From contig NC_062221.1 in the NCBI RefSeq assembly GCF_902686445.1, positions 39,820,575-39,884,574 of the forward strand: a stretch of 64,000 nucleotides of DNA, in the 5' to 3' direction. The translations under genes and the position numbers were made by a program. How positions within the stretch are numbered: the stretch's first letter is position 1; each line of letters opens with the position of its first letter. This stretch comes from Sciurus carolinensis. Lineage: Eukaryota > Chordata > Mammalia > Rodentia > Sciuridae. Positions 1 to 11,630 of the stretch are shown here, piece after piece. The notes beneath the pieces were generated by a model, which saw only the letters and a program-made list of their open reading frames with translations, was not told the origin of the DNA and did no database searches.

Positions 1-1146
1 TCATGACATTTTCATGTAATGAGAAATAGCTTATTTTGACTAATTATAAAAATACAGAAATGTTTCCTGACTTATGGAACTGATAAACATTTTAAGAAAT
101 TGAAAATAATTAGACAAAAAAATCAGTGTTAAGTTTGTTTTATTCCTTTAAGCCAAAACTAAGATAAAATATTTTTATGGATTCTCTTGGCCTACTATGC
201 TAAGGAGAACATATTTTGCTTTAGGCCTCTCTTTCCACCTATCTGCACTTGGAACAGAATAAGGTCTTATTAAATAGTTGAAAATTGACAAATATGAATA
301 GGCAGACAGATGAATTCATATAAATACACATTCATACATACATACATACATATGTAAGGTATGTAGGATATGTATATGTAGGATACATCTATCCCTACTA
401 TCTTTTTCAAACTTTTAAAATCTGATACATTGATTTCATAAAATCTATCCCTAAAACTACTGCCTGTTGAGAGTTTTATAAACCTATTAGAAGAATGAGT
501 ATTTCTCTTCTGAGCCCTGGCTTGAGACACGCATGACAGTAGAAAGAGGAAATCCTAGTCAAAAAAATTATGATGAGACTTGACATTTTAAAAGGAAGGA
601 GCAAAGATTATCTGGGCCTCAAAACTGAAGTCACATGAACAGAATTGATGGTCAACACCAGGAGAGAGAGAGGGGACCAGTTTTCACCTGTCCTGCCTTG
701 TAACATTCCCTTGACAACACACACTATGAATTGCTACATATAAAGGCCCCAAACCTGCCTTTCCAGTGGCTACACATATTGTCTAATTTAAATCAGAGTG
801 GTGCTGTTTTTGATTAACAGTGTGATATATATTCCTGAAGACAAATTTTGATAACTTTTATTTGTATTGTGATCTGTTTTTTTTTTTTTTTTCTGTTTTT
901 CCAATTAATAGTTAACTGTAGGTTCTAATACATAGATGTGCTTATGAGCATAACACCAACAGTAGGAGTAATGTCAGGAGCAGTTGGTTTATTTACAAAT
1001 GCCCTCTTCACACTAAGAATAGGGAGCCCATGTGGCATTTGTCCCTTCATTGAATGCCAGGGGATAAATGGCAATTCATTTTTATAGTTTACAAAGAGGT
1101 CTTAATTAGAACTGCTAAGACATGGCTGGTGTGTCTCTCTCTACAG
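1..1146 (+). other. Upstream intron (partial) of the EGF gene
   Basis: No exon is visible. The stretch has a short CATA repeat near 330-352 and a T-run at 878-892. It ends in a good pyrimidine tract and acceptor (ctctctctacag) just before the first exon. The acceptor phase requires one base of a split codon from an exon outside the window, most simply G, giving Asp. Confidence 0.6.
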
Positions 1147-1269
1147 ATATAAATGAGTGCACCAAAGGGCTTGCTCACTGTGGTCATCGCTGTGTGAACT
1201 CAGTGGGGTCTTTCACCTGCGCCTGCCATCCTGGCTTTGAGCTGGGAGCTGATGGACAGCAATGTTACA
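1147..1269 (+). CDS. EGFEM1: Exon: calcium-binding EGF domain
   Basis: 123 bp, phase 1-1, 41 codons. The split first codon plus the exon reads D-I-N-E-C, the calcium-binding EGF signature. Six cysteines follow in EGF spacing, with the aromatic/Gly segment GSFTCACHPGFEL before the final Cys. Acceptor is ctacag at 1141-1146 and donor is gtaagt at 1270. The consensus N-x-D/N, F/Y hydroxylation region (VNSVGSFTC) is present. No break or frameshift is seen. Confidence 0.9.
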
Positions 1270-1429
1270 GTAAGTGGCCACCATTGCTGCAGAGGAAATG
1301 GGTATGTTTGACTGGTATTAAATAAATGCAATAAACAGAAGAACAACACTGCATATCTTGCCAAAGAAAAATCTTCAGAAAATTTCCTCCTGGGGTGGGA
1401 TGGGGGTGAGGGATGAGAAGTCCAACCCC

Positions 1430-1605
1430 CTTCATTTTACAGGTAAAGAAATAGGGGCTTATGGGGCTGGGGATGTAGCTCAGTTGGTAGAGTGCTTGCC
1501 TTGCAAGCACAAGGCCCTGGATTTAATCCCCAGCACCGCAAAAACAAAACAAAAGAAAAAGGAACAGGGGCTCAGAGTCAGAAGAAAATGGTTGGCAAAA
1601 TGATC
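1430..1605 (+). repeat. ID SINE inserted into an older MIR fragment
   Basis: Positions about 1464-1557 read as a tRNA-derived rodent ID element: ggggctggggatgtagctca, then a box-B-like gatttaatcccc, then an A-rich tail. The flanks (cattttacaggtaaagaaatagggg and aaaggaacaggggctcagag) resemble a minus-strand MIR split by the insertion. The repeated aaag-aa-agggg words look like a degraded target-site duplication. It is not a tRNA gene: it lacks a cloverleaf 3' half and has a poly-A tail. Confidence 0.75.
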
Positions 1606-2517
1606 TGCCATGGGACTGGCAAGGACTAAGCCTCAGGCATCCTGATGCAGGACTCTTGGGCTCATGGATCTTCTTTGTGAAGCATCTGCCTTCCTTTATC
1701 AGTGCTGCCATGTGGCATTTATCAATCACTACAAAACTGAAAGAAAAGGAACTAGAAGAAGTGAAATAACACTCTGTTGAAGGAGAAATTCTAGGTTGCA
1801 ATATCATGCCCAACTCAGTGGGTGCCCAGATGCCTCACTTGTGCCCTGGCCCTTCTGCTTCTTCCCCCATTGTCACTCAGCTTGCCTCTTTAAGAAGCTC
1901 ATCCTATCTTTCCCTTCTCTGTCTCATGCATCCCTCTACTTCTTCTCTTCAAATAGTTCTGATCCATGTCCTTTGACCTTAGCTTATTCCTTATCTAAGT
2001 CCAGTTACACAGTTTAATATGCCCCTTATTAGGGCTATGTTACAATATTATTGTGCTGAGCTCTCCATGGTAGCTGTATCTTCCCAACTGTGGATGAACA
2101 CATTTCATCTGTGGATGAATACATTTCCTATTTTACTTAGCTTAGAGCTATCTGATATAAATTCCTCAAGTTTTTTTTTCTCTCAATATTTCCCATCCTT
2201 ACTCATCTCTACTTCTCCCCATCCTCTTTTTCAAATTACAGAAGTTTTTCTCTTGTTTATGGCAGATTTCTTCATCTCTACTTCTTATGTGGTCTTGGTA
2301 TATCAACAATAAAATTTTTCATCTTCAGATCCTACCTTCTCCCAATGGCTTCTTCCCTTCTTTCGTTAGTTCATATCTGTATGCTAGCAGGAGAGTTTTG
2401 CTGTGTTGAAAGCACAGTCGTGCTAACCGGTTTCACTTTAAATTCCGTGTCATAACTCTCAAATGATTAAGCATATGACTGAATCTATATATAGTGATAT
2501 AACCTATATTAATCTAT

Positions 2518-2542
2518 AGTGATATAACCAGGTTATATCACT
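2518..2542. repeat. Perfect 25-bp palindrome
   Basis: The 12-bp arm agtgatataacc is followed by one base and then its exact reverse complement ggttatatcact. A partial direct copy of the arm (agtgatataacc) also lies about 30 bp upstream. No parent element is recognised. Confidence 0.8.
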
Positions 2543-3535
2543 TTTACCTTCCTTTCTCTTCCAAATAGTTTTTACCATCTCTCCATACTTTTGCCTTTAT
2601 CCCATCTTTTCTCTGACCTCATCCAAAAATGTAGGCAATCTATCATGCCAACAATCTCCCAAAGTCTCTCATAGAATCACATGGAAAGCCTTCACTTCTA
2701 TTAGTATGAAAGAGTTGGCCCTATTACTCTCAAAGGCCATCTTCTCCATTGTGTTTTGGATTCCACTATCTTTAACATCTCCATATCTTTGCTTTTGCAA
2801 TTATCCCCCCCTTTTCTGGATAGTCATTTCTGCCTTCTGGAATGTTCTCATCAACATAGAAACATGGTCAAGTATTTTCTATCTTTAAGGTATGTTCACA
2901 GGGACCCATATCCCACTAGAACTTTGAAAGCAAAATTTATGATGACTATAATCAGTGTCTCCTTTTTCTCATCTTGTAGCCCATACTAATCAGGATTCCA
3001 TCTCCACCCATCCATGGTCAGCCAGGACCTCCACATTGCCAGATTAAATGGCAGTTTCTCTGGTTTTATTCTCCTTTGCCTCTCAGTATCTTTCAACACT
3101 GTGGACTACTTTCAGTCTTCTTAAATTTCTCATTTCCCTTCTGTGGTAATATACTTTCTTAGCTTTCCTCTCTGTCTATGTTCTAGTTCAATGTTAAATT
3201 TGTATTTCTTGTTTTAACTACATGTGAATATAATTAACTATAGATTCAATATCTTCATTTGTAAGACTTGTAAAGTCAAAACTGATAGAGTCAAAACCAA
3301 ATGCTGATTACAAGTCTAAGTCCCAAAGATGCTCTTCTCAGTTTTTCCATATTATTAAACTGTCCATTCAACACTAAAACCAAAAACCCATGACACAAAA
3401 TCAGCAAGTGACAGAACTTGGAATGGAACTAGAGTCTTTCAGTTCTATATAGACTGCCCTTTCAACCTCATCATCTGTTTATATGCATTATATTAACCAA
3501 GAAGAGGCGTAGATACAGTAGTGATAAATAGAAAA

Positions 3536-3695
3536 AGTATTTTAGCATTTAATTTTTAAATTTTTAAATGTTGATAGACCTTTATTTTATTCATTTATTT
3601 ATATGTGGTGCTTAGAATCAAACCTACTGCCTCACACATGGTAGGCAAGCACTCTACCACTGAGCCACAACCCCAGCCCCAGTATTTTAGCATTT
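3536..3695 (-). repeat. ID SINE with exact 15-bp target-site duplication
   Basis: Element at about 3551-3680 on the minus strand. The plus strand reads a T-rich tail, then aatcaaacctactgcctcac, then ggcaagcactctaccactga and gccacaaccccagcc, the complement of an ID element. The 15-bp word agtattttagcattt occurs at both 3536-3550 and 3681-3695, the mark of L1-machinery insertion. Confidence 0.85.
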
Positions 3696-4827
3696 TAAAA
3701 CTGAACTTCCTCATGAAGAGACATTATTAAGGTCACTGAATTCATTAGTCTCTTCTGTATAAAGTTCTATGTATCTTGGTTTGCCAGTGTGGCCTTCAAG
3801 TCTACTGATATATTTCTAGTGTTAGTAGACTGAAGTTTTTGCTACGGTGATATTTGCCTTTCAAAGAGCAAACTAAATAAAATGGCAGGAAAAAATTGAC
3901 TACTAATTAAGATACAACTTCTAAAGTCAGTCTTTTCCTGAATGCCCTAAGGAATCCTTTCAGGAAGAGAGAAAATGTTGGTGGATTTTTCCTTTATTAT
4001 TAATATTTGGTTTTTAAATATGGACACAGTTTTAGGGGATGAATACGTTTGCAAATGAATGAAATAAGCCTTTTGCAATCTGAGTGGCGCATTTTCAGTT
4101 ATCATGACAGAGGGGGTCATTATTGGCAATGATTTATGAGCTATAGGCTTTCTGTAGAATTTACTTGGGAAAGGAATTTGCCACACAGTTGAATATATTT
4201 AGTGGAAATATATTTTTATTTTTATTTCCATTATGTGACTATTTGGCTAAGTTCTTTCTGCAGTCATCACCAGACCTCAGTATTTACTGACATGTAAGCC
4301 CTTCTTGGTGGAAATTTGTATTATGAAGTATTTCAAAACCTATAGGTAGAATAAATCTTTTCCAAGCATAGTAATATTTAACAATGAATTATTGCCCATC
4401 ATCTAACAAGTGTATTTTAGGGAACTTGCTTTACCTTTTGCCTAGAAAACAGTGTTTTATATTGATGTAATTTCTTCAGAGAAGGTCTCAAAACATTTTA
4501 TACTATAACCATTAAATCTTCACACTGTGCTATGAAGTAGCTCTCACTAATTTCCAATTATTAGAAGTTAGAAACTTCTAGACATAGCATGTTAGATAAA
4601 ACTTCCTTCAAAAGAGTGCATAATACAGTTAAACTTAAGTTCCATGCATACTTATTGAAAATAATGTATTCAATACCAATGGGAATCTGTGAGCATCATT
4701 TTTTAAGTATGATTTTTTTCAAAAGAAATATATTAAGTCATTATTTGTCATCTGGACTAAGAATTCAAAATGTCAATTACTTCTTGTAGGCAGCTGGAGA
4801 TATGAGTTTGAACTTGTTTTAGTCATA

Positions 4828-5000
4828 TAGATATATGTGTACACACATATACACATATATGTAGGCACATGTATACACATGTATAGATATAAAGCATACA
4901 TATACACACATATGCAGATATGCATACACATGCATAATCATATGTATACATATATACACATATATATGTGTGTGTGTGTGTGTGTGTGTACACATATATA
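4828..5000. repeat. Compound (TATACA)n / (TG)n microsatellite
   Basis: Alternating purine-pyrimidine sequence rich in tatacaca and catatg words ends in a pure TG run at about 4967-4988. It is a length-variable tract and lies directly beside a degraded SINE. Confidence 0.85.
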
Positions 5001-5004
5001 TTCT

Positions 5005-5168
5005 TTTCAGAACTAAGGATTGAATCTAGAGGTGGTCTACCACAAAGTCCATCTCTAGACCTTTATATTTTTTTATCTGAGAGAGACTCTCACTAAGTTA
5101 CCTAGACTGCAATCCTCCTGCCTCAACCTCCCAAGTAGCTGGAATCACTGATGTGCATCACCTGGCTT
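5005..5168 (-). repeat. Degraded B1-dID SINE
   Basis: The plus strand reads gaactaaggattgaatctag, then cctcctgcctcaacctccca, agtagctggaatcactgatg and cacctggctta. This is the complement of an ID-type arm joined to a B1/Alu-type arm. It is more diverged than the other copies in the window. Confidence 0.65.
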
Positions 5169-5795
5169 AGTCCCATGTGTTTTTTAAAGAGGTTACTATA
5201 CTATGGTTAATTTTTCATTTAAATTACTACCAGCAGACATAGAACTGTACTGATGAACTATCACAGGAAACCAGCCAGAATGAAAGGAGTTCACATGCAG
5301 TTCTTCAGATGAATACTTCTATTGATTTCCCCCCTGAAATTCTGATACATATTGGAGAATGTATTGCAGGTTCTGGTATTTTAAATATAATATATCTACT
5401 CCAGGGATCAAAACTCTTAACACCAACACAAGACAGGCACTAAACAGTAATGTATAAAGAAGGCTGAGTAAAAGGAAATAAGGAGCTGTGAGCACTATGT
5501 TGACTGGAGAGGGAATTCTGGTACTGAAGAGGACACTTACTGTTTACTTCCTACTAAGTGTTGTCCAGAAGGAGGAGACAGACACTCCTGCCAATGTGTC
5601 TGGATTTACTGACTCACTAACCAAGTGCTTAGTGAACACCCACCATGTGCAGACACCGTTCTCAGCCTAGGGACACAATGATCAACAAGTCAGACAAGAT
5701 TCTTGCCTTTGTGGAACATAAACTCATATAGAAGAGATAGAAAATGGAAGAGCTATCAAATAAATATGTACTGTGACATCCCCTATTGATAATAC

Positions 5796-6132
5796 AGGTT
5801 GACTCTTTCTAATTCAAAAATATCAACTCCCAAGTCTCCAAAATATGAACTTTTTGAGCCCTGACTTGATGGCACATTGGAAAATTCCACACTTGACCTC
5901 ATGTGGTGGGATGTAATCAAAACGCAGGTGCACTGAAAATATTGCACAAACATTACCTTCAGGACACATGTATAAAGTGGCTAGGAAACAAATGATTTTC
6001 ATGTTGAAACTTGCATCTCATCTGCAAAATATCTCATTATGTATAAGCATATGTTCTGCAAACTGAAAAAAATTAAAAATGGAAGGCATTTTGGTCCCAC
6101 ACATTTCAGATAAGGGATATTCAGTCTGTTTG
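5796..6132. mobile_element. Tigger-type (TcMar) non-autonomous DNA transposon fossil
   Basis: The left end (tacaggttgactctttctaa) and right end (ttcagataagggatattcag) are imperfect inverted repeats of each other. Internal text (aaaatatgaactttttgag, cattatgtataagcatatg) matches the widespread mammalian MITE that ends in a caggttgagtatcccttatc-type terminus. It has no coding capacity. Confidence 0.6.
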
Positions 6133-6419
6133 TAATGAAAAGAAGAACCAAGAAAAGACAACAGTAAGAACTAAGACCCTAAGGTAGGGGTGAGCTTGAT
6201 GTGTTTGGGAAACTGGTCAGAAGCCGAGCTGGGCTGAAACAGTGAGTAGGGGGATAAACAAGCAATGAGATCAGAGTGGAAGGAAGGGAGAGGGAAGAGG
6301 CACATCATACAAGGCCATGAAGCCAGGGCAAAATCTAGCAAGAGTTAGGACTTTATTCTAAATGGGATGAAAAGGCATTGGGTGGTTTCGAATAAGCAGT
6401 GAGATGCTATGATATTCAT

Positions 6420-6765
6420 TTTTTTACAAAAAGGTCATAGACATAAAGAAAAAAGAAATTATGTTGTATGAAGGAAAATGGATGGAGTTGAAAAACTTCA
6501 CATTAAGCAAAACCAGCCAGTCTCAGAAAGTCAACAGTCATATGTTTTCTCTGATCTGTAGAAGCTAGAGATAAAAGGGAACTCTTGAAAATAAATAAAA
6601 GGGATAATAGTAGAGCAGAGGAAGATTATCAGGAGAGAAAGGAGGAAAAGGAAAGGAAATGTAGTAGGGAATGAAATTGACCACATGATGTTATATGCAT
6701 CTACAAACATATCACAATGAATCACACTATTGTGTACAATTACAATGTACCAACAGTGTGACTGT
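6420..6765 (+). mobile_element. L1 3' end (untranslated region), plus strand
   Basis: Reads ggatggagttgaaaaacttc, then attaagcaaaaccagccagt, ctctgatctgtagaagctag and finally a terminal block cacaatgaatcacactattg and ttacaatgtaccaac. This is typical of rodent/sciurid L1 3' UTRs. It is 5' truncated with no ORF2 left. Confidence 0.65.
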
Positions 6766-7449
6766 ACTTCAGGGAGTTGACCATGGGGTGTGTGTGTGTA
6801 AAAGTTCTATTGAGGAAGTAGCAGCAGAGGTGTCAGGGACAGATTTGAGATTTATTTTTTAAGTAAAGTTGAGTATTGCTGATGTAAATGTAAAGAAAAG
6901 AAGAGTCTCTGAAGATCCTTGCTTTGGGAATTCAGGAAAGAGATACATGGGAATTACTGCTTCCAAAATGTGGAGTTCAGTGGAAGAACAGTTTGGGACA
7001 GTGGGATGGGTATATTTGGAAATCATGAGTTCTGTCTTCACTGTGTAAATTTTGAGAGGCCAAATGAATCTGATAAGTTGTAAGATTCTGCCTATGTTCT
7101 AACTAGATAGAATAATCTGGAGGTTTATAAAGGAGAAGGCTGGATGGTAGTGCTTAGGCCATGAGCAAGAATAGGATCACCTACAAAGGGAGGGCATCTG
7201 GAAGAAAGGACAGAGAACTGAGGCTGGGACCTCAGCACCTAGCAACTAGAATATGACAGAAGGTCAGGAAATGCTGAAATGTACAGGAAAGTATGAAGAA
7301 AACCTGGAGAATGTGATTTCCTGTGAGAAAATCTAAGAAAAGATGGAAGAACTTGGTCAATGATGCCAAGTACTGCTAGAAATCAGGCAGTGTGACATTA
7401 ACTGGAGAAGGTTTTGGGATATGAACAGGATTATCTTCTCTCCTGATTG

Positions 7450-8040
7450 GATGTTTTCAATTAGCAGATTGTAAAATCTCCTTTTGTAACACACAGTTCC
7501 ATCCATGCTACCACGGGCATAGATTTATAACCACTATTGCAATTGGAATTAAGCACATTTTCATAATCCCAGAAAACTCCCTGTGCTATTTGTGGCTTGC
7601 TACCTGTTCCCTACCCCTAACCTTTGGCAACCACTCATCTGACCTCCATCACTGGAATTCTGGTTTTTTTTTTTCAATAATGTCAGATAAGTGGAGTCCC
7701 ATGGTATAGAACCTTTCATCCAGCATAAGCCTTTAAATAAGCCTTTAAGTCAGCTAAGTTGTTGCTCACCAGAGTTCCATTCTGGGATGAGTAGTATTCT
7801 ATTATATAAATATGTCATAGCTAGGTTATTACTTAACCCTTCAAGGACATTTGAAGGTTTTTTTCAGGATTTTTTTGGTAATTTATGATGAAAACTACTA
7901 TAAATATTTTATATAGTTTCTTGCATGAACATACCCAGGACTAGAATTGCAAGGTAACAGGATAAGAGTATATTTAAGTTTATACGAAAATGCCACATTA
8001 TTTTTTGGAACGACTATAACATAGGTTATTGGCTTTTAAT
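7450..8040 (-). mobile_element. Old L1 (L1M-type) 3' fragment, minus strand
   Basis: The plus strand reads as the complement of a diverged L1 3' region: ccatccatgctaccacgggc, ccctacccctaacctttggc, gagtagtattctattatata, then ggactagaattgcaaggtaa. Much diverged, no open frame. Confidence 0.6.
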
Positions 8041-8082
8041 TCATTTTTAAAAATAGGAAACTTTTCATTTTTTAAGAAAAGG

Positions 8083-8277
8083 TAAACCAGGTGCAGTAGT
8101 GTATGCCTGTAATCCCAACAGCCAGGAAGCTGAGCAGGAGGATCACAAGTTCAAAACCACTCTCCAAAACTTAGGGAGACCCTGTCCCAAAATTCAAAAT
8201 CAAAAGGGTTGGGAATATGGCTAATGGGTTAGGTGCCCTGGGTTCAGTTCCTGGTTTAAAAAAAAAAAAAAAATGAA
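8083..8277 (+). repeat. B1-dID composite SINE
   Basis: Reads aaccaggtgcagtagtgtat, gcctgtaatcccaacagcca, caggaggatcacaagttcaa, gaccctgtcccaaaattcaa, then an ID-like arm ggttgggaatatggctaatg and an A15 tail. The two-arm structure is characteristic of squirrel-related rodents. Confidence 0.8.
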
Positions 8278-8629
8278 GGAAGAAGAAGGGAGGAAAGAGA
8301 AGGTAAAAATCCAGAACTTTATCAAAAATTTTTCAATTTTTAAAACATCTTAGTGGTCAAATTCTCTATCTCTACAGGCCACTAGTTTTCAAACCTTAAC
8401 ATAACTCAGTCTCTACGTTAATAATGGGTAAAAACTGAGGAGAGAAGAAATAATGTGCTATTATCCAAAAACCCTCAAGTGCTAGTTCTTCTGACTTTAA
8501 ACATTGTGTTATTTCCATTGTTCATGCTACCTCCCTTAGAACTGTTTTTACCCTTCAGTGGAATAGGTTGACCTGCTGCTCAAATCATTTTCTGTTTACA
8601 CATAATATTATATAGGAAAATCGTTTGGA

Positions 8630-8730
8630 AGTGTGAGACTCTCCCTCTGATTAACTCTATTATCTTGGGTAAGTTTTCTTCATCCTTCCTGAACCTCATA
8701 TTTCTAATCTGTAAGCAAAAGTTTTAATAT
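8630..8730 (+). repeat. MIR fragment
   Basis: Reads attaactctattatcttggg, taagttttcttcatccttcc and tgaacctcatatttctaatc, a diverged match to the MIR core (tgtgaccttgggcaagt and the following cctcagttt). Confidence 0.5.
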
Positions 8731-10463
8731 TATTTTAAGTCTTCATTTGCATAGTATATTGTCCAAATAAATACAATTAATTCATTTAATAGTATCATTC
8801 AAAAAGAAAATTTTGAACAAATATTTATCTAAACTCTACATGAAAGCAATCTGAGAAAGTTAACATTACATGGTAGTAAAACTGGCCTGGGAGACCTGAC
8901 TTTTAATACCAGCAATGCTCTAAATGTTCTTAGCAATCAACATTGCATTTATCTTTCTAAAAAATAATGGAGATTGATGTGATGAACCCTAAGATATCAA
9001 ATATGATTTTATGTACTTCAAAGTAAGACTGACAGTGGGAGTCATATGTAAGAAGGAGGAAAAAAATCTCAATTCTGTTTCATAGAGATGTGTGTACCTA
9101 CCTCCACTACCAGACTCTTAAGTAAAAATATGTCACCCTAAAGTGTGTGTTTCAAAGTGTTCGAAAAAAATCAGTTCCCTGCACAATTTTAATCTTTCTT
9201 TCTGCTTTCCGATTTTGCTCGGTCCTAAACTAGTTGTTTCTAAACTCAAAAGGGTTCTTGCTTTCAACAATAATTGATTAGCATAATCCGTCTTTAGTTT
9301 ATTCAATCATTCAAAACCCATTTTAAACATCTGTTATGAGCTGGGTAATGCAAGACGATGATGGCACAGTGGACTAAGCCCAATGACAGGGATGTGCACA
9401 GGATGCTTGGGAGTGTGCAGGGCTGCATCTGCCCAGAACTGGAAGCGAGGATCAGGGATCATGAAGGATGATCTCTAGAATTGTAGCCAATATCTATGCA
9501 GTTTCAATGATGATTTATGCTTTTGAGAAATACCACAATCCCAATACTCTTGTCCTGTTCTTTTCCCACTTTCTTTTTCTGAAGGATTCAGGAATGAAGA
9601 CTGGAAGAGAATGAATCAGTGTAGGTACTCTCAGTAGACAGGGTGTGTCCACCCAACACAAGTGAAGAAACATGGACTCCAGTGGTAAAAACAGTAGTCA
9701 GACTATCTAAATTCCATATTGGTAACAATGATTCAAAATCTCTTCTTATTTCTCATTTCCTCACTTGGAAATTCAGTGACTGTAATGCCTGCCTGCTCAG
9801 GACAGTTGAAATTCATATGCTGAAGCCAGAGCTCACCAGTATGTCCCCAATTGGTAGCATGTAGCAGGATTTGCAAATTAGTTTTCAAAGTAATGGTATG
9901 TTAATATAACAAATGAATCGTATACATCAAAACTGATTAACATACCCACATGACACTAATTACGTGTGATCAGCTAATTCATTGGTTTTACTTACACATT
10001 TTTGTCCCAAGGCTATTTTTAACAGTAGTTTCATGTGCTTGTCGACCCTAAAAGGGACAGATAATAACATGCCATTAGCTGAGAAAGAAACGTCAGCTGG
10101 AAAACAACCTATTTGCTTTTTGGTCGTTGATTCAATACATGTACTTTTTATATCCTGAAGATATTGAGAATTCCCTAAGTTACCTTAAGGTAAGTGTTTA
10201 ATACTCACAGATGGACTTGTCCTGGTCTTTCTGCATCACTTGGTCAACTTAACATTACTTATAGCTTTATTAGTATTCCAATATGGTATAGATATTTACA
10301 ATGCTAAATAGTTCTCAGACTTTTACTTTTATATGTACAGAGTGTTGATAAATTTCCAATAAAGTTTGTCATCCTCTCAACAGAGAAAGTGTGCCTATTG
10401 TTGACATATATTCAGGTTTCTCTTTTGTTATGTTAATAACCATCTTTTGCTTGTTTTGGAAAG

Positions 10464-10601
10464 GGATTGAATTGGAAATTGTCAATAGCTGTGAAAAGAA
10501 CAATGGTGGTTGTTCCCATCACTGTGAACATGCAGTTGGTGGGCCCCTTTGTTCCTGTAACCATGGACACTAGCTTGATTCGGATGAGAAAACGTGCATA
10601 G
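10464..10601 (+). pseudogene. EGFEM1: Exon: EGF domain with in-frame TAG stop
   Basis: 138 bp, phase 1-1, 46 codons including the stop. Sequence opens R-I-E-L-E-I-V-N-S-C-E and continues NNGGCSHHCEHAVGGPLCSC, matching MEGF6 text of the form NSCE-x-NNGGCSH. After CNHGH the codon is TAG at 10571-10573, then LDSDEKTCI resumes in the same frame. MEGF6 has a polar residue (Glu) here, so the ancestral codon was plausibly CAG or GAG. All six cysteines are present. Acceptor is aaag at 10460-10463 with a poor pyrimidine tract; donor is gtaatg at 10602. Exon skipping would keep frame. Confidence 0.85.
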
Positions 10602-11630
10602 GTAATGTTTGGTAAATGCCATCTTCATTCAAAAGTTGCCCTGTATTCATTTAGTCCTTTCATCTTAATGCTCATTGCTGTAAAGTGAGCCATATCTCTC
10701 AAACTTCAAGGAGAACTGGATTGGACAGTGTCTCTGGCTAGCGGATAAATGTAAAGGAAAGATCACTTGGCAGAAGATATCATTACATTTAGATATTTGC
10801 CCTGAAATTAAGGTGATTTACAGCTTTTAAGGAAATACATGGGCTTAATAGTTTAATTCAGGAAAATATTCCATGGTCTACCTAACTATCTAATGTGATT
10901 CATATTCCAACAACAGTTGCTACCATGTGTCCCACTTCTCCCTGCCTCAAGCAGAAACTAAATCAAATGTACTGGTTTTCAAGTTAGTAAACACTTGGAT
11001 AAATATTCAACTTTAAAATACCAGGTCACTGTATTATGAAAGAAAACTTTGGAAGATAATCATTGTTTGGACATCCCAGTCCAAGCCCATTCCTAATTGC
11101 TAGCTCTCCTGACATACTATTAGAATTAATATCATTTGGGACAATGAGAAGAATAAATTTCACCCTGACCTTCCCTCATAATTAAATGTTTAATCAAGAT
11201 CTTCTGGGGTTAAAAAAAAAAAAAAAGAAAAAGAAAAAGAAAAAGGAATATCTACTGTAAGGATAGAACATCAAACCACATTATTATGAGCTCTGGTTCT
11301 GAGGACACTTTCAAGACTTTAAACAGTGATTTGTCATCATTCAGGAATTATGATACTATATTTGCTTGTCTTCTTTTGTGATGCTGTCTTCAAAATTATA
11401 ATGTAAATGCTAAGAAAAAAAAATTCTTTGGTCCACTCCATGCTCTTCACTATGGTGAGAGACAATCTATAAATACCCAAGTAAAATTAATGGTTTAAGA
11501 ACTGGAGGTGTTTTTGTTTGTTTGTTTGTTTTATTTTTTGATCTTGTCTCTATGATGGGAGAGGATGAATCTCAAGAAATTTTGCAGTATTCTGGTTTCA
11601 TAAATTACTTAAGCAAAAACACTGCCATTG

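Larger units (their letters stand above)
5590..7440 (+). repeat. Ancient mammalian interspersed repeat, split by a MITE and an L1
   Basis: Segments 5590-5795, 6133-6420 and about 6765-7440 look like one very old element. Diagnostic phrases are tgtgcagacaccgttctcag, gacaagattcttgcctttgt, catacaaggccatgaagcca and ttaggactttattctaaatg. I recall this phrase set as a mammal-wide repeat family but cannot name it safely. It is interrupted at 5796-6132 and 6420-6765 by the two elements listed next. Confidence 0.5.
1270..10463 (+). other. Intron, about 9.2 kb
   Basis: No additional EGF exon was found. Repeats inside are listed separately: MIR/ID near 1.4-1.6 kb, an ID at 3.55 kb, microsatellite and B1-dID remains at 4.8-5.2 kb, a nested old repeat block at 5.6-7.4 kb, an old L1 at 7.45-8.0 kb, a B1-dID at 8.1 kb and a MIR at 8.65 kb. 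The pieces 1.65-3.5, 3.7-4.8 and 8.8-10.4 kb show nothing I can name. The acceptor used by the next exon is weak, with only a short pyrimidine run before tggaaag. Confidence 0.6.

Noticed and set aside
1464..1557. tRNA gene call from box A/B-like sequence
   Set aside because: This is a tRNA-derived ID SINE with an A-rich tail. The same applies to the copies at 3.6, 24.0 and 63.96 kb.
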